From contig NC_079498.1 of the NCBI RefSeq assembly GCF_030052815.1, forward strand, positions 75,316,992 through 75,380,991: a stretch of DNA of 64,000 nt, read 5' to 3'. The notes under the pieces are model-generated. The model ran no database searches. It saw only the letters and a program-made list of their open reading frames with translations, and was not told the origin of the DNA. This document shows positions 34,641 through 47,272 of the stretch, piece after piece. The stretch is from Hevea brasiliensis (taxonomy: Eukaryota > Streptophyta > Magnoliopsida > Malpighiales > Euphorbiaceae). How positions within the stretch are numbered: the first letter of the stretch is position 1; every line of letters starts with the position of its first letter. A program made the position numbers and the translations under genes.

Positions 34641-35150
34641 TCAGCTAAAAGTACCCCATCCTATGCTAAAGACAACCGAGCATTCAATGCTCTTAAAGCC
34701 ATCATGGACTTCCTGCTTAGTGCGTTAGCCACTACATTTGCCTTCCTAGGATGGTAGTCAATCACACAGTTATAATCTTTAAGGAATTCAATCCATCTCC
34801 TCTGTTTTAGATTGAGTTCCTTCTGGGTTAGCAAATACTTCAGACTCCTGTGATCTGTATATATGTAGCATTTCTCACTATATAGGTAATGCCTCCATAT
34901 CTTCAATGCAAATATTATTGCTGCCAATTCCAGATCATGAGTTGGGTAATTCTTTTAATGTGGCCTTAGCTGTCTAGAAGCATAGGTAACTACTTTCCCT
35001 TTCTGCATCAGAACACACCCAAGCCCATTTTGAGAAGCATCACTGTAGATCACATAATCTTTCCCTGACTCTGGTTGTGTCAACACTGAAGCTTCTGTAA
35101 GCATAGCCTTCAAATTCTCGATACTGGCTTGACATTTGTCATTCCAGTTA
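34641..35150 (-). pseudogene. D RNase H
   Basis: YSDASQNGLGC (Asp), [11 protein letters not shown] (Glu), [10 protein letters not shown] (Asp) are all present. The last Asp of the family block VADALSRK is Asn (VANALSRK). A TAA near 34957 and a TAG near 34663 interrupt the frame. Between them the frame is open for 88 codons. Confidence 0.88.
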
Positions 35151-35960
35151 AACTTTGCATTCTTATGTAGTAACTTAGTGGGGCTGCTATAAGGAAGAAT
35201 CCCTTTACAAATCTCCTGTAGTATCCTGCTAACCCCAAAAACCTTCTAACTTCTGTTATATTTCTAGGAGGCTTCCATTCCACTATTGCTTCAATCTTCT
35301 TTGGATTTACCCTGATCCCATATGCTGACACAATGTGTCCAAGGAAGGATATCTCATCCAACCAGAAATCACACTTGGACAATTTGGCATATAACTGCTT
35401 TTCCCGCAGTTTTATAGTACTACTCTCAGAAGTTCATCATGCTCCTCTCGGTTCCTAGAATACACTAGAATATCATCTATAAAGACCACTACGAACTGAT
35501 CCAAGTAGGAGTAAAAGACACAGTTCATTAAGTCCATAAAAGTTGCTAGTGCATTCGTCAGCCCAAATGGCATCACTAGAAACTCATAGTATCCATAGCG
35601 AGTCCTGAAAGCAGTTTTAGGAACATCTGTCTCCTTTACTCTCAGCTGGTGATAGCCTGATCTGAGATCTATCTTGGATAATACTCCAGCTCCCCTCATC
35701 TGATCAAATAAATCATCTATTCGAGGTGAAGGTTATTTATTTTTCATAGTCACCTTATTCAGCTGCCGATAGTCTATACATAGCCAAAGTGTACTATCCT
35801 TCTTCTTCAACAATAGCACCAGTGCTCCCCAAGGTGACACACTAGGGCGTATGAAACCCTTATCCAGTAGCTCCTGTAACTAAACTTTTAACTCTCTCAA
35901 TTCAGTGGGTGCCATCCTATATGGAGCAATGGAAATCGGTGCAGTACCTAACATAACCTC
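35151..35960 (-). pseudogene. D reverse transcriptase
   Basis: [30 protein letters not shown], catalytic FIDDILVYS (intact) and [11 protein letters not shown] are all visible. A frameshift near 35400 and stops near 35880 and 35740 disable it. Confidence 0.9.
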
Positions 35961-36569
35961 TATAGCAAACTCTACTTCTCTATCAGGTGGTAAACTTGAC
36001 AACTCTTCAGGAAACACATCCGGAAAGTCACATACTGTGGGGATCTCCTGTATGCTTGGGCTAGTCTTCCTAGTGTCAAACACATGTGCTAAGAAAGCCT
36101 CACAGCCCTTTCTTATCATTCTTCTGGCTGTTGTGGCTGATATGATAGTAGAAAGATAACCCGTTCCTTCACCCACAACTGTAATCTCATCCCCTTTTGC
36201 TGTTTGTAGTGAAATCCTCTTCAGCCGATAATTTACCATCGCCTAATGACGTGATAACTAATCCATTCTCAATATCATATCAAACTCATGGAATGGTAGC
36301 TCAATCAAGTCTGTTAGAAACTCATAACCCTGTATCCTTAGAAGATAACCCTTGTAGACCTTTTTCACCATGACACTATAGCCTAAAGGGTTTGTGACTA
36401 ATATGTCCTCCTCTAGCTCCTCCACTTGTACTCCTCTACCAACAGGTGGTGCAATGTACACATAAGAATGTGTGGAACTAGGATCAATTAATGCACATAC
36501 AGATAGATCATAAAGTGAGAAAGTACCCCTTATGACATCAGTTGGCTCTAGCTCATCTTGAGCTCTCAT
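35961..36569 (-). pseudogene. D aspartic protease
   Basis: Active-site block reads DPSSTHS, so the Gly after Asp-Ser/Pro is Ser; the catalytic Asp stays. FHEFDMILRMD is followed by a TAG near 36256 (from Trp). The second half, up to the DFPDVFPEELS linker, is in the same frame as the RT start. Confidence 0.88.
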
Positions 36570-37851
36570 AGCATAGGTAAGAGGTGCTACTCTAATCTCT
36601 CGCCTCTAAACTATCTCTGTGGTAGGCCTCTGTGATGTACCAACTATATTCGGCATCGTTGGTCTTCCACCCCTTTGTGTTGCTGGGGCAGACCTCTCCA
36701 TCTGGGGTGGAGCAGTGGGAACACTAGTACTCCTCTATGGACAATCCTTTAGAAAGTGATCCGTAGACCCACATCTGAAACACCCACTAGTTAACAATTT
36801 GTACTCTTCTCTGTGGGGCCTCCCACAATGTGTACAAGCTGGTAATGGGGCTGATCCCCGTGCAGCTGTACCCGGAAAACTATCCACTGATGCACCAGAC
36901 TGTCCTCCTCCTCTCCTCTCCTCGGAGCAAATCGGGATATTTGCTTCTTACCTCGACCCTAAGTCTGACCCTGAAACTCCTTGGGCTTCTTACTACCAGT
37001 GGTTGCTGAACCAGACTGCCCAGATCCAAAACCCCTCTTACGTTGCCTGTCCTTTCTGGACCGCTCTTCATTTCTAACTCTCTCCACATCAAGGGCTAAT
37101 GCTACAAACTGGGAGAAGTCTGTGAAGTGATGAGATGTGACTATCAGCCTGATGTTGTCATTCAGTCTATCCTCAAACCTTCTGCACTTATCAACCTCTG
37201 TAGACATGATCTCCAATGCATATCCACTAAGTCTCATGAATTCCTGCTCATATTCAGAGACTATAAGTTGCCTCTGCCTTAGTGGCAGGAATTCTCTCCT
37301 TATGGCCTTTAAGTATACATGGCTGATATATTTCTTTCTGAACTCGGCTAAAAAGAAATCTTAGGTAATCTGTACAGGCTGTACCATTCTTGATACTGTT
37401 ACCCACCATCTATATGCGTCATCCTGTAGCAGTGACAGAGCACACTCCAACTACTGCTCTAAGGTGCAGTGCAACTGCTGCAATACCCTCTCTGTCCTCT
37501 CTAGCCAATACTTTGCTGCGGCTGGATCATCCTCCTTCTTACCCCTGAAGTCAATTGCCCCATACTTTCGCAGTCTCTCTAGTAGGGATCTATGTACAGG
37601 TTGTGACTGTGGGGGCGGTGGTAGCTATGGCTGTGGAGGTGGAGTTGGCTGTGGCTGAGGGATGGCTCCGGTGACCTAACAAAGCAGCTGAGTCATCTGT
37701 TCTAGGAAGGCCTGTTGTGCTCTCCCTGCAGTACCACAGGATGACTCGGCTCTACTACTTCGCTCCTTACTAGGAGCAGGTGTGGTGTGTGACTCTCTAC
37801 CTACTCCTCTATCGGTTCTGGAGGTCTGTGCTCTGAAGGATCAAATGCCAT
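36570..37851 (-). pseudogene. gag: D gag
   Basis: Start ATG 37851-37849 (MAFDPSEHR). The frame has TAG near 37803 and a Pro/Gln-rich stretch near 37600-37670. The capsid core (YRWW, FRKKYIS, KCRRFEDRLND) at 37480-37000 is readable across two frames. Zinc knuckle CFRCGSTDHFLKDC at about 36745-36790 is complete, preceded by a partial CTHCGRPH knuckle. It matches A gag best, consistent with the shared LTR type. Confidence 0.87.
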
Positions 37852-37976
37852 CGATCCTATAAAACAGACAAATAACAGATCTGCATTAGTATCACCTTGA
37901 CTTTATTTAAAGGCCTATGCATGTGATGCACTCTATCTATTTCTAACTATCTAGGTTTAGGACCGCCTAAACCTCT

Positions 37977-37988
37977 ACTCTGATACCA
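37977..37988 (-). other. D primer-binding site
   Basis: Minus-strand TGGTATCAGAGT, one base off the tRNA-Met complement, five bases from the 5' LTR edge at 37994. Confidence 0.8.
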
Positions 37989-37993
37989 TTAAA

Positions 37994-38726
37994 TGTGACG
38001 CCCCTTACCCGTCTACTGTATAGCCAAGCAAGAAGTGCCACATTCGATGCCAGAGCACCCTATCTTGTCTTATCATGTCCATTATAAGTTTTTAATATCA
38101 TTTAAAAACAGGTAATTCATGTGTAGAAATTTTTTTTTTTTTATAGAGACCTGGACAGAGCCTCCTCTGTTTTGTTAGCATTTGGCGGGTTCTACTAATT
38201 ACTTGTTAACATGTTCATATTCATTTCACATTTTTCCATATCATATTCTATTGTATCATATCATTCATAATTATTTATGAGATCTCAAAAGGGTATCATC
38301 TATTGCATTTATATAGAAATTCATAGAAAATAATTTACAAGTTTATGTACAATCTCAAAATTTAATTACAAACCAAAATGAAATACATCATGTGCATATG
38401 TACAATGAATAAAAAGATAAAATCTAGACATACATGGGCCCTACCAATAAAATTGCAATTGTTGAGGTGACTAGTAGACACTGGCAAATCTGATCGGCCT
38501 CTATATGAGCACTACTGCTGCTGGGACTGGTCTTCAGTACCTACGCGATGGAAAAACTAACGCACTAAGCATAACGCTTAGTGGTGCATAATTTAAAATA
38601 ACAAAAACTGAATAATTAAAAATAATAATAATTCTATATGAGAATTCATAATATCTAGGTCGTTTACATTTTTATTTCTGTTTAGAAACAATTGAATTTA
38701 TCGGGATTTTTTCTATTTACTTATTG
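37994..38726 (-). repeat. D 5' LTR, left segment
   Basis: TGTGACGCCCCTTACCC start on the + strand. Interrupted at 38726 by solo LTR G; the target copy TATTG is at 38722-38726. Continues at 49575. A 13-T run lies near 38129. Confidence 0.9.
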
Positions 38727-39739
38727 TGTGACACCCCTTACCTGTCTATAGTATAGCCGAGCAAGATATGCCACACAGTGTATCGGAACACCATTTTTTT
38801 TTTCTCAATTATTTTGTCCTTCCTTAATTTATTTCTTCATGGTTATGAAGTGTAATTTGTGGAATTTAACTCATTTAAGTCATTTATTGAAATTATAAAT
38901 TCATTTGAGGTTCCAAAAAATTTATAGAAAATCCGGCAGAGTACCGGCTAAAAATTGATAAAACAGTTCTTTGGAACCTGTGAAAAAACAGTTCCAATAT
39001 ATTTCCAATCATTCTCAAACTCCATTTGTATCAACATAATCTCAATATTCTCACAACTTCTTCTATTTGATATTCATTCATTTCACATGATAATCATGTT
39101 CAAATCATCAATAAATACTAAAATTTCATTTATAACACAAATTACAAATATTTGCATTAATACTAAAATATATTACATGAGTTTCAATTTATACATGAGA
39201 AAATAAAAGTTTAATTACAAAATACAAATAGTACCAAAATACCAAAATGGGACCTAGTGTCCTACCAATGCACTATAGTCTGTGAGGTGACACGGACACT
39301 ATGCAGAACTGTGTACAAGTCTCACCCAGTTTATGGTCTGCAGGGCTCTCTGGCCAAATCTTCATTACCTACGCATTGCAAAAGCGACGCGCTAAGCATA
39401 AAGCTTAGTGGTGCCAATAATAAAAGAAAATATAATATACAAATAAAAGTAAAAATTTCCTAGTTATTGTGCCTATAAGAAATAAATAATTACTAACTTA
39501 CTGTTTAGTCGAAGGCTAATTACATTTTATGACATTAACTCTTTCTAGCATTTTATTAATCATTTTCTTGATGATTTTGAGCCTCCTTTTATTGTTGTAA
39601 TCATTCTTGTTCTTTATCTTAATATTTAATTTCCTTACTTCCTTTAATAATCAATTCATTTACATTTATACTTTTCCATGCCCAAGTAACTTATACAAAT
39701 TGACCGGATTGGATAAACGGGTAAACTAGCACTGGGTAC

Positions 39740-41450
39740 AGGTGGATGTCGAATCCACCAGAAATTAAATTAACTAAAATTACATGTAATGAAATATTTT
39801 CTGTAGCAAGTGGTAAATCCAGGTCAAACCCTAGAGACTAAATTATTAAATTTCATGCACTTGTGTGTAATGAAAAATGAAAGAAACAAAGATTGGGGGG
39901 GGGGGGGGGTTGTAACACAAAATCAGAAGAAATTAGAAATTCAAGAACTAAATATAAAAATCTCAATTTAAACAAACTTCAGTCCAAGGTAATTCACATT
40001 CCAATGCATTGATTTGATCATAGACAAAAGAAATACAATTATCTCTTATTAAATACTTAACGTAGATTTACCAAACAGCGAGGTAAACCCTGACTTACCG
40101 ATACTCATCAATTCAAGCCCAACACTCTTGTTGACTCTAATTATTAACTAAATTGGTATTAAGTAATCCTCATCAAATTAATAACTGCTTTAAGAATAGG
40201 AAGTAGTTAAGCTGAACAACAATTTATGAAGCATAAACTATTTAATTCACCCTATTGTTTCCTTAGGTTATTATCGAAAACTGGGATCATAATCAATAAA
40301 ACCTAATTGCTACTCATGTTTAATCTTACACAACAATTACGGATTATGAAGATGGACTAGCAATTGATCACATCAAACAATTAACTAATAGGCCTTTTTA
40401 GCAAATTATTCAATAGATCAAAGATAATGAAATCAGAAAACAATAGATATTCAAAAAGACATATATTAAATTAAGAACCTAGTCTCACAAAACAAGGAAA
40501 AGAACTTAAATCCCTTGAACTGAATTAAAAACTTAGCCACTCATGTTAATGGCTTACGAAAAAGTAAAGGAAAAATAAAGAGGAAATCTAAAAAGAGAGT
40601 GGGGAACGAAGGTCTTCTATGGAGAATGAAGGTCTAAATTGGGATGCTCTTAGCTGCTGCCCAAAGATGTATTTATAATAAAAAAAACCTAATCCCAAAG
40701 ATAGGAAACAAACTAGGAAAAGTTTTGAAATTCAAAAGATAGATTTTCAGCTTGCATTCACGTCTCTGGAATTAAGGCCAATTTTCAATGACTTTCTTTC
40801 TGAATCTGCCTCTGCCCTCTTCAGGAAAGTTATAGCCCTATTTCTTAGCTTTCCAATGGGTACTCATGCACCCAAATCCGAGGTCTATAGCCCAAGTTAT
40901 GGCCCAAAAACCTGGACTGATTCAGACAGACAGTCCAGCCCATAGTGACAACTTCATTGCCATTTTTTACTATTAAAATGGCCTCATCTCGTGTCCAGCC
41001 CTTCATAGAAGTTGTAGAGGTGGCCCTTAAGGTTCAATTGGGATTGGTCTTGCTTCATTTGGATGCCTGAAACTCCAGATATAAAATAAATACTAAAATT
41101 GGTCGTGACACATCAAGTCTGAGCTTTTGTAATACATCCATAGCTCATTTTGTCAACCTTGGAGACTGATTTGGGCTTTGGTCTCTCTTTATCGTTTGAA
41201 GTGCTCTATCTTAGCTTTTCAATGGATTAAAAAACACTCATTTTGAAAACCCACAACTTTAGAAACACTTGAAAAATACAGCAAAGGTCAAATGCTAAAA
41301 ATATCTCCATTTAACATAATTATTCCACAATTATCTAAAAATATACCTAAATGATAAATATATTTTAATCATCTGAATTATGCATAAAAACATACTAGAA
41401 ACACTAAATGTGATGGGAGTAAAATTAATAAATTATACACTTATTAAATT
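39740..41450 (-). repeat. H 3' LTR
   Basis: Pairs with 45562-47272 at equal length. The outer base is A where the other copy has T (AGGTGG against TGGTGG). The inner edge is less clear; the polypurine tract, AAGTGTGGGGG on the minus strand at about 41451-41463, supports 41450. Has a 15-G run at 39895-39909 and antisense-module text at about 40820-40905. Confidence 0.88.
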
Positions 41451-41463
41451 CCCCCACACTTAT

Positions 41464-42479
41464 TCCATGCTTGTCCTCAAGCATGACTTAAATTCACAAT
41501 CAACTCCACTTAGAAGTTCCTTAACTTCACCCTATCACAACATTCTCTAATAAAAGATTAAAAGTTTGAAAGAAGAGGCAAGTAAGGTAATAACCATCAT
41601 AATAAATTCTATCAACACCATACCAATATATCAATAATTTTTCAACATAAAATAAAGGCTTGAAATCAATTAAGCTTACACAATAAAAATTCTATAAAAT
41701 TTTAAGTCAATACACACCAAAACACAAGGTTAATTTATCAAGGCACAACAATTATAGCTCTTTGCAAATCTTAGGGGAGATAGAAATGCCTTTTTTTATA
41801 TTTAAAATTGGTACTTCTCTCTTGTCACAATTACTTTTAATTTTAATTTTTATTTTATTTCAACCATCACCTTTAGAAAAGTACCTTGCTCATATCCTAG
41901 CTAGCTTTTGGCCTGAGAATTGACATGGGGTCCATGAAGAACCCTGGTTAGTTTGCTCAACTAAAATAGCAGAGCAATTTTCAAGTTCAATCTTTTATTT
42001 CCCCCAATTTATGCATCTACATATTATAAAGTGCCCTGATAGATTAAACAAAGTTCTAAAATATGCATGACACTAGTTTAAAGTATACATAACTAATCGT
42101 TTCACCATAAAATCAAGCCTAAATGATTTATATAGAAAAAAAAATTGCTATATGGTATGGAAAAGAAAGAAAATCCATCATTAAAGTTACATTACCTTGT
42201 CTAAAATCTCAAAATTCAATCTAAAATAGAAAAGTCATTTCAAGGACAAAGCACTTCTCTCCGAGAGTTAAGATAGAATTATGAATCAAGCTTATAAGAA
42301 CAAATTTTATTTTTTTTATTTTTATTTTTATTTTTTTTTATCAATTAACAAGATTGCAGCAGCAAATTTCTCCTCCCCCACACTTAAAACTTACATTGTC
42401 CCCAATGAAAAGCCTAAATGCAAAAGAAAAAAAAATACTAGAAAATAAAATAAAATAAGGAAAAAAAAAACAAATCTGA
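41464..42479 (-). other. H region between pol end and 3' LTR
   Basis: About 1 kb, AT-rich, no coding block recognised. Has a second polypurine-like AAGTGTGGGGGAGG on the minus strand near 42371. Athila elements often have a region here that is env-like or non-coding; I see no membrane-protein reading frame. Confidence 0.55.
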
Positions 42480-42868
42480 TTGTGGCTAACAAGCCACCCA
42501 TGGGTTGCCTCCCAAGAAGCGCCTTTGTTTAACGTCGTTAGCTCGATATGGCAAAGCTTCTTGATCCACTGAATGCTCCTGAAACCCTTCATAAAATGGC
42601 TTGAGTTCATGACCGTTGACCTTAAACACTTTGTTAGTTCCAAAACTTTGAATTTCAACTGCACCATAAGGAACCACATTAGTAACAACAAAGGATTCAA
42701 TCTAATGAGAATGCAACTTATTTCAATATGGAATTATACAATAAAACTTTTTGTCCAATCACAAACTACTTTCTTATTTTGTCATGGAATGCCTTTGTCT
42801 TTTCTTTACAGATCCTAGAATTTTCATAAGCCTTAAGGTGAATTTCCTCTAATTCATGCAAATGTGAT
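42480..42868 (-). pseudogene. H integrase C-terminal remnant
   Basis: Text HELEEIHLKAYENSRI and EKTKAFHDK (near 42760-42860) continues the protease frame directly. A small loss around 42700 removes the usual LFPGKLRSRW part and shifts the frame. The end, YGAVEIQSFGTNKVFKVNGHELKPFYEGF, lies at about 42590-42665 and closes near 42486. No DDE core is present. Confidence 0.8.
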
Positions 42869-43695
42869 TTTCTTTCTCACTCATCCTCCATGCTTAACTC
42901 AAAATTATCTTGCACAAATGTATCAACAACATCAATAGAAAAGACAGAATGATTATCAGTAGGATACTTCATGGCATCAAAGATATTAAATTTGATAGTC
43001 TCCCCATCAAACTCCATAGTTAAGGTACCCTCATCCACATCAATTTTTATCTTGGCAATTTTTAGGAAAGGTCTTCCTAACAAAATCAAAGCTGACTTTG
43101 ATGAAAGAGCACTATCATCCATATCTAGAATGTAAAAATCTACAGGAAAAATAAATTCTCCAACCTACACCAACACATCCTCAACTACGCCCAATGGATA
43201 AGCATTAGAACGATCAGCTAATTGAATAATGACACTGGTTTCTTTCAAAGGACCTAAATTTAAAGTTTGAAAAGCTGAATTTGATATAACATTAATAGAT
43301 ACTCCTAAATCTGCCATTGCATTTTCAAATTTAGAATCACCTATTCTGCAGGGAATAGAAAATGAACCTGAATCCTTACACTTAGGGGGTAATTTTCGCT
43401 GAATTAGTGCTGACACATTTTCCCCCACACTGATCTTCTCATTATTCCTCAACTTACGCTTTGTAGTGCATAGTTCCTTAAGGAATTTAGCATACTTGGG
43501 AACTTGTTTGATCACATCAAGTAAAGGTATATTCACCTCCACCTTCCTAAAAGTCTCTAAAATTTCTTTCTCTTGTTCTTCTTTCTTCGTCTTGGCTAAC
43601 CTGCAAGGGAATGGAGGAAGAACAGAATTATTAACCTTATTCGGTTTAGGTTTAGTATTTACCTCAACTTCAGGAACTTCATACTCTTTTTCTCC
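42869..43695 (-). pseudogene. H aspartic protease
   Basis: Two conserved parts in one frame: IPCRIGDSKFENAMADLGVSIN with the catalytic Asp in the DLG block (about 43290-43370), and SALILLGRPFLKIAKIKIDVDEG (about 43040-43100). TAG at 43165 replaces a Gln codon. Typical Athila protease text; the region ends with ELSMEDE and then TGA near 42877. Confidence 0.85.
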
Positions 43696-45187
43696 TTACT
43701 TCTTCTTTTTTGTTGACTCATGTGGAGTCTGATTATCAACTTCTTTCCCACTCCGCAATAGTATCGCACTCACATTTTCTTTGGGGTTCATGACTGTTTG
43801 TGATGGAAGCTTTCCAGAACCTTGAGCTTCCAGTTTACTCACAGATGAAGCTAATTGACCAATCTGCCTTTTTATGTTTTGAATGCTATTTTTAATTTCT
43901 TGTTGAAACTGTTGTGTATTGTTAGCCAAAGCCTTAACAATTTCATCAAGTGACATACCTTGATTTGAGGGAGGCAGAGGTGGAGGTGGAGGTGGAGGTG
44001 GTTGATTCACTTGTGGTCATTGTTGCTGGTATCGGTTTTGCACCGGTTGATTCCCATAACTCAAATTGGGATGATCTTGCCATCCTGGATTATAGGTACT
44101 AGAAAAGGGATCATACCTGCGTTGTGGCTGTTTATAATCTCCTACTACATGCTGTCCATAATTTCCTACTGCATTAGCATGTTGCATTGATTCATCCTCT
44201 TGCAATGCAGGACACATGTTAGTAGCATGACCAAAACCCAAACAAATTCCACATACTTTAACAGTATGCATGTTCCCTACAGCCAATTGCCTCACCAAAG
44301 AAGTTAAATCAGAAATCTATTTCTCAAGGTTAGATGTACTTACCTCATTAACCTTCTTAGGTGAGTGATCCGTTCTTATTCCAAATTGTTGAGAGTGTGC
44401 TGCCATGTTAGCAATCAGCCTCCTTGCTTCATCTGGTGTCTTATCAACCAAAGCTCCTCCATTAACAGCATCTATCATATTGCGGTCCATTAGTAGAAAT
44501 CCCTCATAGAAATACTGAATCAATAGCTGCTCACTTATTTGATGATGGGGACAGCTTGCACACAGCTTCTTAAATCTCTCCCAATACTCATACAAGCTCT
44601 CTCCATTGTACTGTTGGATGCCACAAATTTCTTTTCTTATGTTGGTAGCACGGGAAGCAGGAAAATACTTCTCTAGAAATATCTGCTTCATTCCATTCCA
44701 TGAGTTAACAGATCCAGAAGGAAGGTAATACAACCAATCCTTAGTTGTGCCCTCAAGTGAGAAAGGGAAAGCTCGAAAATTGATTTGATCCTCTGAAACT
44801 CCTTGAGATTTCATGCTGGAACACACGACATGAAATTCTTTTAGATGCTTATGTGGATCCTCACCTGCAAGACCATGAAACTTAGGCAACAAATAGATTA
44901 GTCCAGATTTCAACTCAAAAGCAACATTTAAAGCAGGGTATTGGATACACAATGGCTGTTGGTTTAGATTAGGAGCAGCCAACTCTTTCAAGGTTTTAGC
45001 GGCCATGGTTTCGTTTTTGGAATTTGACTCTGAATCCGAATCCAAACTTAACTCCTTTGGAGATTGAACTCCTTCAGATGTACTCGGAATCTGCCTAGCT
45101 TGCTAAGCCAATTTTCTCAATCGTTTAGCTATTTTTTTCTACTTCTAGATCAAAGATCAACTCACTAGATTGAGAAATTCTTGTCAT
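43696..45187 (-). pseudogene. gag: H gag
   Basis: Probable start ATG 45187 (MTRISQSSELIFDLEVE), with a one-base shift in an A run near 45140. From 45045 on, a single frame shared with protease runs to 42877 and is broken only by stops at 44317 (Gln to TAG), 44017 and 43696, then 43165. Capsid text FPFSLEGTTKDWLYYLPSGS, YFPASRATNIRKEI and ESLYEYWERFKKLCASCPHH, then the CCHC knuckle CGICLGFGHATNMC near 44220-44265, then a Pro-rich stretch near 43980-44000 and a coiled-coil-like segment. Confidence 0.9.
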
Positions 45188-45378
45188 AAACAAAAAGAAA
45201 TCAAAGTAAAAACAGAAAAATGCCTCAAAACCCTAGAAAACAATCAAATTTGGCCTCAAGAGGGTGGGGCCAAGGAATCCTATGGATTGATTGGTCTTGA
45301 TCAGTGCGTTATTTCCTTCAAAATAAGTATGGGCCGCCCTCCAAATTCAACCAAAACTCTTAATGAATAGTAACACCG

Positions 45379-45438
<60 letters not shown>

Positions 45439-45561
45439 TTTTCTTTTCAAAAACCTGAAAAATAGCAACACTTCATAAAACAAAGTTAATAACAAAATAC
45501 CGTATCACTAAAAACTTGAATTTCAATAAATTTCAGTCCCCGGCAATGGCGCTAAAATTCT
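45188..45561 (-). other. H leader with tRNA-Asp primer-binding site
   Basis: Bases 45537-45554 match the last 18 bases of plant tRNA-Asp (TCCCCGGCAACGGCGCCA, from memory) with two C-to-T changes; the minus strand is the primer-binding site. A (AT)28 microsatellite occupies 45381-45436. Confidence 0.8.
45381..45436. repeat. (AT)28 microsatellite
   Basis: Uninterrupted AT repeat in the H leader. Confidence 0.97.
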
Positions 45562-47272
45562 TGGTGGGTGTCGAATCCACCAAAAATTAAATTAATTGAA
45601 ATTAACAATAATGAAATATTTTCTGCAGCAAGTGGTAAATTTAGGTCGAACCCTAGAGACTAAATTATTAAAATTTGTGCACTTGTGTGTAATGGAAAAT
45701 GAAAGAAACAAAGATTGGGGGGGTGGGGGGTTTTGTAACACAAAATTAGAAGAAATCAGAAATTCAAGAACTAAATATGAAAATCTCAATTTAAACAAAC
45801 TTCAGTCCAAGGTAATTCGCATTCCAATGCATTGATTTGATCATAGATAAAAGAAATACAATTATCTCTTATTGAATACTTTACGTAGATTTACCAAATA
45901 GTGAGGTAAACCCCTGACTTCCCTATACTCATCAATTCGAGCGCAGCACTCTTATTGACTCTAATTATTAACTGAATTGGTATTAAGCAATCCTTATCAA
46001 ATTAATAACTGCTTTAAGAATAGGAAGTAGTTAAGCTGAACAACAATTTATGAAGCATAAACCATTTAATTCACCCTATTGTTTCCTTAGGTTATTATCG
46101 AAAACTGGGATCATAATCAATAAAACCTAATTGCTACTCATGTTCAATCTTAGACAACAACTACGGATTATGAAGATGGACTAGCAATTGATCACATTAA
46201 ACAATTAACTAATAGGCCTTTTTAGCAAATCATTTAATAGATCATAGACAATGAAATCAGTAAATAATAGATATTCAAAAAGACATAAATTAAATTAAGA
46301 ACCTGGTCTTACAAATTAAGTAAAAGAACTTGAATCCCTTGAACTAAATTAAAACTTAGCCACTCATGTTTATGGCTTATAGAAAAATAAAGGAAAATAA
46401 AGAAGAAAACTAAAAAAGAGAATGGAGAACGAAGGTCTTCTATGGAGAATGAAGGTTTGAATTGGGATGCTCTTAGCTACTGCCCAAAGACGTATTTATA
46501 ATAAAAAAACCTAATCCCAAAGATAAGAGCCAAACTAGGAAAAGTTTTGAAATTCAAAAGATAGATTTTCAGCCTGCATTCACGTCTCTGGAATCAAGGC
46601 CAATTTTCAGCAACTTTCTTTTCGAATTTGCCTCTGCCCTCTTTAGGAAACTTGTAGCCATATTTTTTAGCTTTCCAACGGGTACTCATGGACTCAAATC
46701 CGAGGTCTACAGCCCAAGTTATGGCCCAAAAATCTGAACTAGTTTAGATAGACGGTCCAACCCAAAGTGACGACTTCATTGCCATTTTTTACAATTAAAA
46801 TGGCCTCATCTCATGTCTAGCCCTTCATATAAGTTGTAGAGGCGGCTCTTAAGGTTCAATTGGGCTTGGGCTTGCTTCATTTGGATGTCTGAAACTCCAG
46901 ATACAAAATAAATACTGAAACTGGTTGTGACACATCAAGTTTGGGCTTTTGTAATAGATCCATAGCTCATTTTGTCAACCTTGGAGACTGATTTGGGCTT
47001 TCGTCCCTCTTTATCTTTTGAAGTGCTCTATCTTAGCTTTTCAATGGATTAAACAGCACTTAATTTGGAGACCCACAACTTTAGAAACACCTGAAAAATA
47101 CAGCAAAGGTCAAATACTGAAAATTTCTCTATTTAACACAATTATTCCACAAGTATCTAAAAATATGCCTAAATAACAAATATATTTTAATCAATTGAAT
47201 TATGCATAAAAACATACTAGAAACACTAAATGTGATGGTTGTAAAGTTAATAAATTGTGCACTTATCAACCA
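45562..47272 (-). repeat. H 5' LTR
   Basis: 1711 bp, TGGTGGGTGTCG to CTTATCAACCA on the + strand, with TGGT/ACCA terminal inverted bases. Contains the antisense module at about 46640-46730. Non-coding. Confidence 0.92.

Larger units (their letters stand above)
39740..47272 (-). mobile_element. Element H: Athila-like Ty3/gypsy derivative lacking RT, RNase H and integrase core
   Basis: 7533 bp with two 1711-bp LTRs (39740-41450 and 45562-47272), flanked by GGTAC at 39735-39739 and 47273-47277. The primer site matches the 3' end of plant tRNA-Asp, which is typical of Athila. Gag is Athila-like, followed by protease and the far C-terminal end of integrase. About 3 kb of pol expected between them is absent. 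It could only move with enzymes supplied by another element. Lineage Athila rather than Tat is my reading of gag and primer site. Confidence 0.9.

Noticed and set aside
39895..39909. 15-G run as a G-quadruplex or special signal
   Set aside because: The other LTR copy of H has an interrupted G run (45717-45730), so it is an unstable homopolymer; no four-tract arrangement.
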